Assembly: GCA_037576195.1 (NCBI GenBank)
Contig: CM075102.1
Location: 3,286,001-3,350,000 of the forward strand
Origin: Phytoseiulus persimilis
Taxonomy: Eukaryota; Arthropoda; Arachnida; Mesostigmata; Phytoseiidae
Direction: 5' to 3'
Length of the DNA stretch: 64,000 nucleotides
Part shown: positions 54,637 to 64,000 of the stretch, one piece after another
Position numbering within the stretch: position 1 is the first letter of the stretch
Layout of the letters: each line of letters begins with the position of its first letter
The notes under the pieces: generated by a model
The model's input: the letters and a program-made list of their open reading frames with translations, nothing else
Databases searched by the model: none
Told to the model about the DNA's origin: nothing
Made by a program: the position numbers and the translations under genes

Positions 54637-56947
54637 AGGCGGTGAAGGGTTGGACGCGCAGAGTCCACCAGCAGATCTGCATCCAGGGTGGGGGCAAGTG
54701 GTCCATGATGGTGCATCGGTTTTAAATTGCTCCACTTGATAAGGAGGAGGCCTGGCGGGGTCGTGTCTGGAGTTGCTGATCCTGTATACCGGCCGAGACG
54801 CACAGACGGGGCAGAACCCGGAGGGAGCAAACACAGGGGTGACGGGGGCCGAAGTGTTGTACTCGGCGCAGATGCCACACGCGTGATCCCACTTGAAATT
54901 CAAAGCAGCCTTCAGCAAGAAGCCTTCCTTGTCCTCACTCGATGTTTGGCGCCTTGCAGTCAGCCAGGCAGCCGGGGCGGCGGGGAGGGGGGACTGACGG
55001 GGGTAAAAGCGAACGGGCTCCTTCAATCTCACGCGTGGATAACACCCGGACCTCGATGGTCACTGACCGTCTCACAGTGTCCCTTTGCCGAACTTGCCAC
55101 CCTGCATGCGACTCGAAGAGACCTCATTAAATACTATACATATAGGTCACGGACCGTGTGGTCCCGGGCCGAGCGAAGAGTCACCCAATCAGGAAATCCA
55201 CTGGGCACGTCGGGCACCAAACAGGAACATCTGGTTTGCATGATTATCGGTACTTCAATACCTGGACGTTGACATCGTTCAATTGTGAACCTCAGCCCAT
55301 TCGAGCCGCGGCTCACCGGCTGGACGGAACAGTTCAGCGCAGGAAACAAACATCGAACCGCTCCTCAAAGAGAACCCTGTGTGTGCTATTTTCTTGACCG
55401 CTTCTTCCGGCCGAGTCTTGAATGCATCAGATCTTGTTCCTGTGGACGTCTACGCGTGTCCGTCAGGCTTGTTCTGTCCTGCCCCCCCCCCCCCCCCCCC
55501 CCTCATCCGGCGAGGAGGCTGAAAACATACGCCAGTAAGTTTCGGTTTGTCGCATGCAGCTGCAACCGCTCGTTCCGCCCGGGAACAGCGCGGGAAGTCT
55601 AACCGTTCCCTCAACTCGCTCGGTCGAGGAAACTCGGGGTGAGGGGCGGCATGGCTCGGGAACACGGGAGAACAGGGTGTAGTTCCGCTGCTCAGTGTGC
55701 TCGGCTGTCGTGGAGACGGATATCAAGAGATCCGGGGAATACCCGCGCAGAATTCGGAATTATTCACGGCTCTCGCACCGGGACGCGTTCTGCGAAAGAG
55801 GCAACAGCAACAACACCCCCTAGCTGTCATTAGGCCACTGGCAACAAGCTCGACTCGACCGGAGTATAGCTCTTCCACCAAGAGATCCTGGAAGACCTCA
55901 AATTAACAAATATATGCGTCTCCGCGACGCTTTGTCTCCCCATGAACAAAGTGCAGAGGGTGGAAAGCAGGAGCAACGTGGCAAGCAGGCATGGAAAATA
56001 CACCTCCTCGAACTTGAGGAGAAAACGAACTTGAACACACCGACCATGGCCTTCCTCGATGTTTCTCGTCAAATACAGAGGTGTACTCGTACTTCCCGAC
56101 ATTCCCCTTCCCCGCTTTCCATACCGGCGTTATTCCTTGTTGTCTCGAAGAGCTCTCCGTGGGATTTTCCCTGATACAATTTTTTCCCTCTCCCATCGAT
56201 TCGCACCACGGCTATTAGCCAGAGCTGAGCGCTTCCCGCTGGCCGATGCGAGTTTCGGCCTTGACGAGGCAAGAGAAACTCATTCCTGCTCGTGTCTCCT
56301 GCATTTGCCCGCAGAGAGCTGGAGCCACTGGTTGAGCGACGATTTTCCGTCAATGCAAACCCGTTGATCCAGCTCCTCGTGTGAGACAGAGCGTCCTCCT
56401 CAGAAGAGGTTTGATCCTGCTAGCTGGGAGCTTCGTTCAGCGAAGCCGGGATCTCATCGAAACTGGCCGTGGAATGCGAGCTCCCAACGCTCGAACCGAG
56501 GTTCCGGTCGTTGCGGGGACCAGTGGTGCACAGACGAGGTTGCCTGCAGTTCATTCGGAATTGATTCTTCTGCCCCTGTTTCCTCATGAGTCCTGCTGTC
56601 ATGGCCCTAATTGCCGGAACGGCCGGTCGGCCGGTTGGTCGGTCGTCCAGCTGGCGGGTGAGCGGGCCACCCAGCCATGATGACTTCCAGCAGATTGAAT
56701 TCGTAGAGCGTGTTGCATCGTTTTGCCCGCTGCGCGAACGCAGCTCAGAAATTCCTCAGTTCCGGACGGACACTTCGGATGCCAGCGGTGATTTTCAACC
56801 GCGCGCAGCAAATAGTGAGAGCTGCAGAGTGTCTACCCGAAATGAAAGTTTCTGGGGGAGTTTGCAATTTTTCCGAGGCTAACCCCCTCCCCGCCCCCCT
56901 ACAATGCTTGGTTAGAGGGCGGCTTGACAACCATCCCGACGAGAGAG
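54637..56947. other. No supported gene
   Basis: Apart from the poly-C run at 55482, only short overlapping frames occur. Confidence 0.35.
55482..55502 (+). repeat. Poly-C run of 21 bases
   Basis: This is the second-longest homopolymer of the window. The long single-base runs here are all G or C on the plus strand. Confidence 0.95.
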
Positions 56948-57175
56948 ATGCTCGATATCGAAACCACGGGAACGACGATTCTCGTCGAAGGGAACTACGT
57001 GAGGGCTCTTGTCGTGGATGGGGATTCGCGAGTCGAACGGTTTCATGCCCTCACCGCAAAAATGACATCTTGCCAAATATTTTTTGATGGCAGGACTCGC
57101 GAAGGGAACGGAGGCTCCGGGAAAAAGGCGAACAACGAGAACGAAAAACTTGTGAAACCGTCGCCGTCATTCTGA
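56948..57175 (+). CDS. ATG-led small open frame with coding bias
   Basis: The ATG at 56948 (gagagATGC) opens a 75-residue frame. It reads MLDIETTGTTILVEGNYV, then RALVVDGDSRVERFHALTAK, a Gly/Asn/Lys-rich part (NGGSGKKANNENEKL) and the end VKPSPSF. About 71% of codons begin with a purine and 35% with G, one of the better values in the window. DIETTG equals motif I of DEDD exonucleases, but nothing resembling motifs II or III follows, so the match is probably fortuitous. A possible donor, TAC|GTGAGG, lies inside near 56999. The minus strand is open at 57043-57468. Confidence 0.28.
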   Translation: MLDIETTGTTILVEGNYVRALVVDGDSRVERFHALTAKMTSCQIFFDGRTREGNGGSGKKANNENEKLVKPSPSF

Positions 57176-59007
57176 ATGGAGCGGGTGGGAATTGTATTCG
57201 AAAAGAAATGCTGCAGTTCTGGGAGTGGTTCTCGAGCCGAGTCAACAGTCGGATTCCACCCGATGGTCGGAGTCGATTTATTACCGTCGGGGGTGGGCCT
57301 GCGAGTTCGTGAGTTAGTTTGGGCGTAATAGTCCGGGCTATAAAAAGCTACATTTGCCGAAGGACGAGTCGTTCGGAAGTCCCATCCGGACAAACTCATT
57401 GAGAATTCCAATTCACTCGACTGCGCGTCCCATCCTCTGACCGTGCCGGAGCTCCCCTCTAACTGCATTGATTATCATCATCGCCCTTATTATTAGAACG
57501 ATGCGCCTGTTGGCTCGGTTGGTTAGTGTGAGTGAGATAGCAATTAGCGCTGAATCGGCTTCGTCTTCGTTGCAAGTCTGGTACGGCGAACGCATTCGCG
57601 GCGATAAATGAACACTAGTACGCCCCAGCCCGCTCCATCCAAACATTCAGGATCAGATGTATCATAGGGTATAAGGCAAAATAGTCATCTGAGGTCGAGT
57701 TTCCAGTGTGAGTTTTGAATCTGGGAACAAGCCGTGGCCAGTTCGCGCCCTCCCTTCTCACCTTCTGGAGGAGAGGTACTTATGATTACAGCTCAGCGAT
57801 TCTCCCGGAGTCAAGATTCGGGAGGCGCCAATAACTTCAGCCCGGATATTCGGGAAGTTTTCATCTTCCCCGACACCGAAATCATGGCGTTGCGAGAATC
57901 CATGAACAGTGCCGCAGCGCTCGGTTCCGGAATCGAAGGAGTCAGAGAACCACGCTCACGTCAAGGTTCCTGCCGAGGAGCTATCTCGCACCTCAAGACG
58001 GCTGCCGGTTGCAGTCGAGTACCTGATTCCAGTATCGAGTGCGATTCGGAACTCGAAGTCGGAAAACCTCTCGAGTACCTAGCGGTCACCGGCGTGGAGA
58101 AGGGAGGTCTCGGTGGTGACACAAATTTTCCGGGTTGACGGACCAATGGGTTCTATCCCCGGGGTCCGAAGGGATTTACTCCAACTCCCGACAATGAAGA
58201 AAGAAAAATAGGAAACATCAAATGTCAGAGTGGAAAAATGGCGAACGACAGAAACTCCCATGTTCAAGGGAGTGCGATCTTCGTAGAGTCCAGGACCGAG
58301 CGATTTGACGAAGTTCTGAACCAGGTGTCGGAGTCGTTGAGTTAGGGCGGAGTGCCGACTCCAGCTGTGGAGTTCACAGTTTCGAAGTGAAGGGAGGACA
58401 CCACGCTCCATAAATAGCTCACGACAGATGAGGATCTGTATGATATATGATTTTTATCTGAATCGTGGTGGGTCAAGTTCAACTAAACAAAACGACTCCT
58501 GAGTGGAGGGCCGATATTCGCTCGATTGAACGAGCGTGACAAACTTCAGGAAATGTTTCTACGATCCCCCCTCAATGTACCCCTCGATAAATACAAGCGT
58601 GCGATGGTCATAGCGTCCTCCGACTTCGCGGCTCAGATCGTTCCGGGATTTCCAACTCTTTGGGCCTGTTTCAATTTTTGAGCTCGTGACAAGCCGAAGA
58701 GCCTCGCACCCGGTCCGCCGTCGCCGAACGAGTAGGGAAGCGAATTTTCAAACAACGATTCAACATCGCACAGCGCTGGGCGCTAAACCGTTAACCAGTC
58801 TGCTCGACATGACTTCCTGCCCTGAGCACAGAATCCACTGATGCGTAACCGCTGTAGCACCGGAGTGCGTGCACTAGCTCCGCGCACGCGATATGCTAAC
58901 GGCTGGATCAACGTGCAGTAGGATCACATCAAGGGGTGGGCAGTTAACACGTTCTATGCAGTCGAACAATTCGATAGCCCTCACAAGATCAAAACTCGAG
59001 TTCCCAG
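57176..59007. other. No firm gene
   Basis: A TATA-like TATAAAAAG lies at 57339-57347. A plus frame at 57734-58138 (REVFIFPDTEIMALRESM) is protein-like without splice support. Nothing else stands out. Confidence 0.3.
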
Positions 59008-59147
59008 CTGATGGGGCAGAGCGGCGGCACAGCCGAGTTCGTTCTCTTTCCGTAAAAGAGGTCACCGATATTGCGCCGTTCAATGTTCCAAATGACGGCC
59101 CGGAAACGGATCTGCAGGACACCGGAACTCTCAGAGAGCGATTCTGA
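59008..59147 (+). CDS. Candidate terminal exon
   Basis: After an acceptor (actcgagttcccag) a frame taking one base from upstream reads 45 codons to a stop at 59145-59147. It contains RVRSLSVKEVTDIAPFNVP and then NDGPETDLQDTGTLRERF. About 40% of codons begin with G. The pyrimidine tract of the acceptor is short. The frame is also open upstream to an ATG at 58893. No family is recognised. Confidence 0.25.
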
Positions 59148-60113
59148 GCCATTCAGAGACCTCGCTCCGTGGAATCCAGTGTCAGGACTCGATTGGAAAC
59201 TGCTAAGCATCACTTTCCCTCGTTCGATGGTCGGCTGGAACCCGCTTCCCGAATTCGAAGTTATTTTTCCATGAAACACGGACGAGAGAGAGAGCGGAAG
59301 CTCGGAAGTTCGAGCGGAATGAGGCAGAAGATCGTTCGGACGACGACTTTCAGCGAGATTTATGGCTGTTCGACGGAGCATGTGGTCGAACATCCCGGAT
59401 CCAGCGAGTCGTTCTTCGGGCGTAGAATATCAAATCCCACTCTCGGCGACAATTAAACGAGGCTCGTCAGTGCCATTGCGAGTATCATTACGGGACACAG
59501 GGCCAGCTGCGTCTCCAACCGATGACAACACGCTTAGTCCGCACGAAACGTGATAGGAAATGACTGTTGTAATAGTCGGCCAGCAAGCACTACATATACA
59601 CGCACAAGTCGCTCACTCACACAAACCAAACAAGGGGAGGGGGGGGGGGTGGTGTTCCAACACAGCTGTTGAAGGATCGAGCCCGTCCACGCGATGACGG
59701 GAGGCACGGTTGGCAACAACATGCTCGACTTTTTCCCTCTTCGCTGTCGATAACACCCTCGTAGTGAAATGTAGCGACGTTGTATCGAATTGGATGTTTC
59801 TCCTCCGCGAGACTCCGCTGCAAGACACTTGCAGACATAGGGCAGCCACTTGTCTGAACAAGATATGTGGAAACACACACAAAGGAGTTTGAGTCAGCAA
59901 ACAGAGGGATATCTACTGCAACCGGTTAACGAAACCGGCCGGCGGCATCGCGGAAAGTCCTCTTCTGCTCGGACCTCTGAACTGGATTTTCTGCGTTTCC
60001 GGGTACTGGGTCCCCACCGGCAGGTCGAGTAGGTGTTCCGGGAGTGCTAACAAACTGGAAAATGATAGTTCCCGTCCGACACTCAGAATTTCTCTGTTTC
60101 CATCATTTCCAAG
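59148..60113. other. No firm gene
   Basis: An 11-base G run lies at 59639-59649. A frame ending at a possible donor (CGA|GTAGGT at about 60029) would have the phase needed by the exon at 60114, but it has no good acceptor of its own. Confidence 0.3.
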
Positions 60114-61519
60114 ACCGCCTCAATGAAGTCGAGGCTTCAATGGAACTTTCTCCCTCCAACATGGAGTTCATGGGGTCAATAATTGGTGAGACCGCAAAAC
60201 TCACGACTGAAGGGAAAGGGGCGATCGATGAGGCTGAAGGAAAGGCTAGCGATGTCTTTATCAAAAAATCAGTTTCGAGTGAGTGCGGTGAGGTGACATA
60301 CGAGTACGTTATTGGTAGCTCGGAGACGTCTGGATTGAGGAGACCCGTGTGGTCCCATGCCCGGCCTCTTTCCCATCGCTGGATCTGCCACGTTTTCCAA
60401 CGTCTTCTCAGAAGTCTCCATTAACGGTAAAGGTCCCGCATTATTGACAGTCCCCGGAGGATCCTCGACGTGAATATTCATCACACGCATCATCAGTTGG
60501 GCTTACGCACGTATTTACGTCCTCGTGAGTGCAGGTCTTCAGAGAGCCTATCGGCTGTTCCCAGTGAAGGCCTTCTACGGGTTACAATTGACAAGTTGTC
60601 GCCCCGGGTTTTGATAAATGATCGTCGAATGCCACGTCAGAGTTCCCGCGAGTGTTCATTTCTGTTCTGTCCCGAATACATCGGACCCTCAGCACTGTTC
60701 GCTCTGCCTCAAGCCCGGAGCCGCGCTGCCGATACGACGCAGGGGATTCCTTCCCGTTTCCGCGGTCCCCAGACAAACAACACGTAGGCGACGCCGGGAC
60801 TTGGCCAGGAGTACGGGAGCAGACACTTCCGCTACGAGCGAACGGTTCTGACTGAGCTCATCCGTCGCTGATGAAGCGAAGATATCCGCTGCGCAATGCG
60901 ACCTCGCGAGACGCATCTTCAGGTGAGGTTACTGGAGAGTTTCTGCAACGCTGCGAGCCGCTCACGGATCTGGATCATGGAATCGAATCGGAAAATATGT
61001 ACAGCCAACCGACATATAGACGGGCGTCTCGGCCTTTCAGTATTCGATGACGCAGCCGTCTGGCGTCGCCTGGTTCCCGTGTTCAATGTATGACTCTTCC
61101 GTCCTCGTGTTTGCCTCAGGCCTCCTCGTAGTCTGACCTGCCCTCGCTGTTCTGGACCATTTCGCCCTCTTCATCTTCCCCGAGTCCCTGGCACGTGTCT
61201 CGTGAACCAGGATCGCAGACCGTTTCTGCTGATTTCATCGGGAGGGAATCGCCAGCGGATGAGCTCCAGAGTTGTGAAGCACAAAACCGTATTTTTCGGG
61301 CTTGTGCGCATGCATCTCGCATGCCTCAGGTCTGCGAGGCCGACCTGGCTTCCTTATCCAGCCTCCGTGCGACAAGTCGCGGGGGCACTTTTCGAGGGAC
61401 CGGAGGAGCCAGCGGAAACATATCTCGGAGTGTTTGCTGGAGTTCTCCGAATCAGACGACCGTTATTGCGTTCGGTTGAAGCTCTGCTGAATGAACGCTG
61501 GTTTTCGTTGTCGGGATGA
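60114..61519 (+). CDS. Four-exon gene model, best supported in the window
   Basis: Exons are 60114-60278, 60412-60469, 60857-60922 and 61120-61519, and all three junction phases agree. Exon one, between tctgtttccatcatttccaag and A|GTGAGT, reads MELSPSNMEFMGSIIGETAK, then GKGAIDEAEGKASDVFIKK. About 76% of its codons begin with a purine and 43% with G. Exon two follows cgtcttctcag, reads SINGKGPALLTVPGGSS and ends at GAC|GTGAAT (a weak donor; reading on meets a stop at once). Exon three reads SVADEAKISAAQCDLARRIF and ends at the textbook donor CAG|GTGAGG. Exon four follows an excellent acceptor (gtcctcgtgtttgcctcag), is open for 132 codons, carries TCPRCSGPF near its start and ends TYLGVFAGVLRIRRPLLRS plus VEALLNERW. 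The N-terminus is missing. No family is recognised. The function is unknown. Confidence 0.42.
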
Positions 61520-64000
61520 TGCGCTAGAGAGAAGCCGTCTCAGAAACTAGATGACCTGAATCATACCCCCTGCGTGTCGCAAGCGTGAGGACTCATGAGA
61601 GCGAGCTCGGCCCGATGAAAGCATCTTGCATCGAGGGCTAAGCCTATTCGCTTTTGAGAAGGTTCCGTCCAGATACGAGGGCTCTATCCGAAAGCGGCCA
61701 ATCGGCCCACAAGGGCCGAGACTGCTCTGTTCCTTATTGCTGTCGCCATGACCCGCTATTAGGCTTACATAAAAAGAGGAGGTAAAATGCCTCCTACAAA
61801 CTCAGGAGGGGAACTGCCGCGAGACCCTCCTCCGATTTGATGAGTAGTTTACGCTAAACGTAACCCGACGAAGTCCCTCATCAAGCCCTGTTGGAATCAG
61901 AATGACAGCGTTCCGTGGCTCTAGTTCAACTGGGAAGTATTCGGCCCCTGTGTATCCGATATAAGGGAGACCGGAGTAATGGAAAGACAAATGTTGTCAG
62001 AGGCCTGAGAGAGTCGAAAAGCATCGTTCAGTACTTTGCTGGAATGTCTGTTTGCCTGACGTTGCTCATTCGCTATCGTTCCCGCTCTACACCGTCCGTG
62101 GAGATCGGTGACGGCAGCGGCGCTGGTGACGGTGCCTCTCCAAGGCCTCTGATTAGACTCATAGCTCGTTAGGTGAACTTCTTCTTCTCCCTCGACTTTT
62201 CTGTTATGTCTTATAAATAGCAATAAATACACAACTGTCATCGGAGATTCCGAAGAACCGGCGGCGGGGGACACCGGGAGACGCATCGAGTCCCGAGCTA
62301 AAACGCTGTTCAAAGACAACGCTGTCTGGAAGAAACCGATATGGGCTCTTTACGACCTGCGATGAATCAAGCAACGGCGGAAAACAGCAACAGATGTGTG
62401 GCCGTGCTGTCTCACTCCGATCAATCCCGCCCGATCAATCCTGGGCCAGCGTTTGGTCAACCAGAGTTTTGTCGTGGAAGTGATGAAGGTATTGTTTCCA
62501 GCGTGAAGACTCCCACACTACCGTGATGCCGCGGAGGTTCCCTCCTGAACTTCCAGTGTTGAGAGGTACTGATGCGAAGACCGTAACGACTACCCGCCAT
62601 GGCTCTCTGAAAGATTTCCATTTGGTCCCTTGGGCTCCATTATGAATATCGTTATCATCATCGGTCACCCCTCGGTGTGTAATCACGTCTCTTCGGAACA
62701 TTCGTGAATCGCTGCGTTCGATGCGCTCCGCCCTTACGCCTCGTTTCCGGGTTTTCGATCTCCGTGGACTCCGTCCCGGCTCACATACTCACCACGAGAG
62801 TTGTTCCGTGGAACTCAGATGTCATCCCATCGAGCCGGACACTCCCGTCAATGCCAAGCGGCGCGACCAATTTCATAACTGTGGACGATTGCGGTTCTGT
62901 CAACGCTGCGGAGTAATCGCCGGTCGACGACCAAATTGTGGGTTCTGTCGGCGTAACCGCCGCTACTTTTGTTATGACTCGTTAGCGTCTGAGCGGTGGC
63001 GGCTGACGCTGCTCCCGATGCTCGCGATACGCCGAGTTTGATCGTCACTGCCGCTGTCTCGAATGCATGCCGAACGCCACAATAACGGGAAATACAATAG
63101 TTGCTCTCCCTCTCTCTTCCTGTGCAACAATGGCGGACCATGGAGCATTGTGATTATCCTCGGTGTCGATCATCGGTCAAAGAAATGACCGCGATGAAGT
63201 TTGCGTTGTCGTCGTCTGCTCCGTTGTCTCCATCCGGACGATTTCGCCGTAGTTTTGCCGTGTTCGCCGGCAGTCATATCCTCGCCATGGATTCAGAGCG
63301 AGCGATGACGGCCGAACCGTCCACAGCTAGCGAGCGAGTCAGACAGAGGAGGGAATCTAGTGGAAGGAACGACGACGACAACAACAACAGCCGACAACAT
63401 CGAAGAGGAAGAAAACGGAGAAAAAGAGTCAATGATGCCGAACGCTGATTGGGGCCGCTATCAGAGAACGAAAGGAATCAGAAAGCTTCCTGGAGAAGAG
63501 AATCCGGGAGAACAACCAGCCAGATGGCAGGCAGCCCGGCGAACTGGAGTTCGAACACCACGAAATCTCTCGAAAGCAACGTTCGTCGAAGAGATACGTC
63601 GACGACGGCGATGACGGCAAAGGCGATTTTGAAGTCTCAATGGGGTGACAAACGCTGGAAAAGCGCTCCACTCTCAGTGGGTTGCTGACAGCTCGGTTTT
63701 TTTCTTCCACCCGGTCGTTCACGATTTCCTCCGAAATTGAAAATCTCCCGACCAGAATTCCGAAAAGACCCTCGCTGTCGTCCTATCTAACCTAAGCAGA
63801 GGGTCTCGATATTGGGTTTTGGAATCGCCCCGATGCCACGATTGAGGAAAGTGCTTCACGGACGCTGCCCTAACTTGAAACCCGACGTAACCCCAACTTT
63901 CGCTGCGACGGAGTGAGTTTGGCAAATTCTCCTGAAATGATTTTCCTCGATGATAGGGAGGTCTTTATGAAAAGTAGAAGAAAAAGAAGTGAGCTACACA
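61520..64000. other. No firm gene
   Basis: This stretch contains the Cys-patterned frame listed separately. Near 63360-63400 ACG and AAC triplets form a short simple repeat inside overlapping frames that are all highly charged. A plus frame is open from 63101 to 63688 apart from one TGA at 63446-63448. No splice chain was found. Confidence 0.3.
62721..63041 (+). CDS. Open frame with zinc-ribbon-like cysteine spacing
   Basis: From an ATG at 62721 the frame gives 106 residues. Its middle holds C-x5-C-x2-C-x9-C-x2-C-x7-C (including RFCQRCG and PNCGFCRRN). Two CxxC pairs nine residues apart are typical of zinc ribbons. The flanks are very Arg-rich and the codons show no clear bias, and I cannot match it to any named zinc-ribbon family. 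A chance arrangement is quite likely. Confidence 0.17.
   Translation: MRSALTPRFRVFDLRGLRPGSHTHHESCSVELRCHPIEPDTPVNAKRRDQFHNCGRLRFCQRCGVIAGRRPNCGFCRRNRRYFCYDSLASERWRLTLLPMLAIRRV

Noticed and set aside
63101..63688. Frame open for almost 200 codons apart from one TGA (possible readthrough or selenocysteine)
   Set aside because: The two parts differ in composition, no SECIS-like element could be identified by eye, and one in-frame stop over this length is expected by chance.
1..64000. CRISPR array, prokaryotic operons, rRNA genes, retroviral or retrotransposon coding regions
   Set aside because: No regularly spaced repeats with unique spacers, no tandem long genes with ribosome binding sites, no rRNA-like conserved sequence, and no reverse transcriptase, integrase or transposase motifs seen in any frame.

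Overview
The window looks like nuclear DNA of a eukaryote, most likely an invertebrate animal with little CpG depletion. Base composition is close to even by eye, CG dinucleotides are common on both strands, and there are no long open reading frames: the longest is about 220 codons, roughly what chance gives in 64 kb. There is no operon-like packing, Shine-Dalgarno pattern, rRNA, CRISPR array or insertion sequence. GT-AG splice signals with good pyrimidine tracts are frequent, and short open stretches lie between some of them. A compact-intron arthropod (for example a mite) would fit, but that is inference. I recognised no protein family with confidence, so no gene symbol is given.

The annotation therefore consists of candidate exons and gene models. 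They were chosen where three things coincide: a good splice signal or start codon, an open frame, and codon usage rich in purine (especially G) at the first position. Where two or more exons were joined I checked by hand that the intron phases agree. Because the search was free to pick among many sites, all models carry low to middling confidence.

Layout. 0-3 kb: a plus-strand candidate (998-1538) converging on a minus-strand two-exon candidate (1657-2004), with further minus-strand open stretches behind it. 3-6 kb: a tRNA-like element beside the first copy of a dispersed repeat. 7-10 kb: a minus-strand six-exon chain (8554-9908), the best minus-strand model. 10-18 kb: mostly featureless, with a G-rich block, a 25-base poly-G run and a cluster of inverted short repeats. 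18-25 kb: several small plus-strand candidates, including a two-exon chain (19719-20031) and a small membrane-type frame. 26-27.2 kb: two clusters of tandem repeats built on the heptamer GAACCGC. 28-38 kb: the densest run of plus-strand candidates. 40 kb: the second copy of the dispersed repeat. 41-54 kb: almost nothing that can be supported. 54-61.5 kb: more plus-strand candidates ending in a four-exon chain (60114-61519), the best model in the window.

I found no evidence that these genes act together. The observations most worth following are the multi-exon chains, the two-copy repeat with internal 46-base tandem units, the GAACCGC palindrome arrays and the fold-back repeat cluster near 14 kb.
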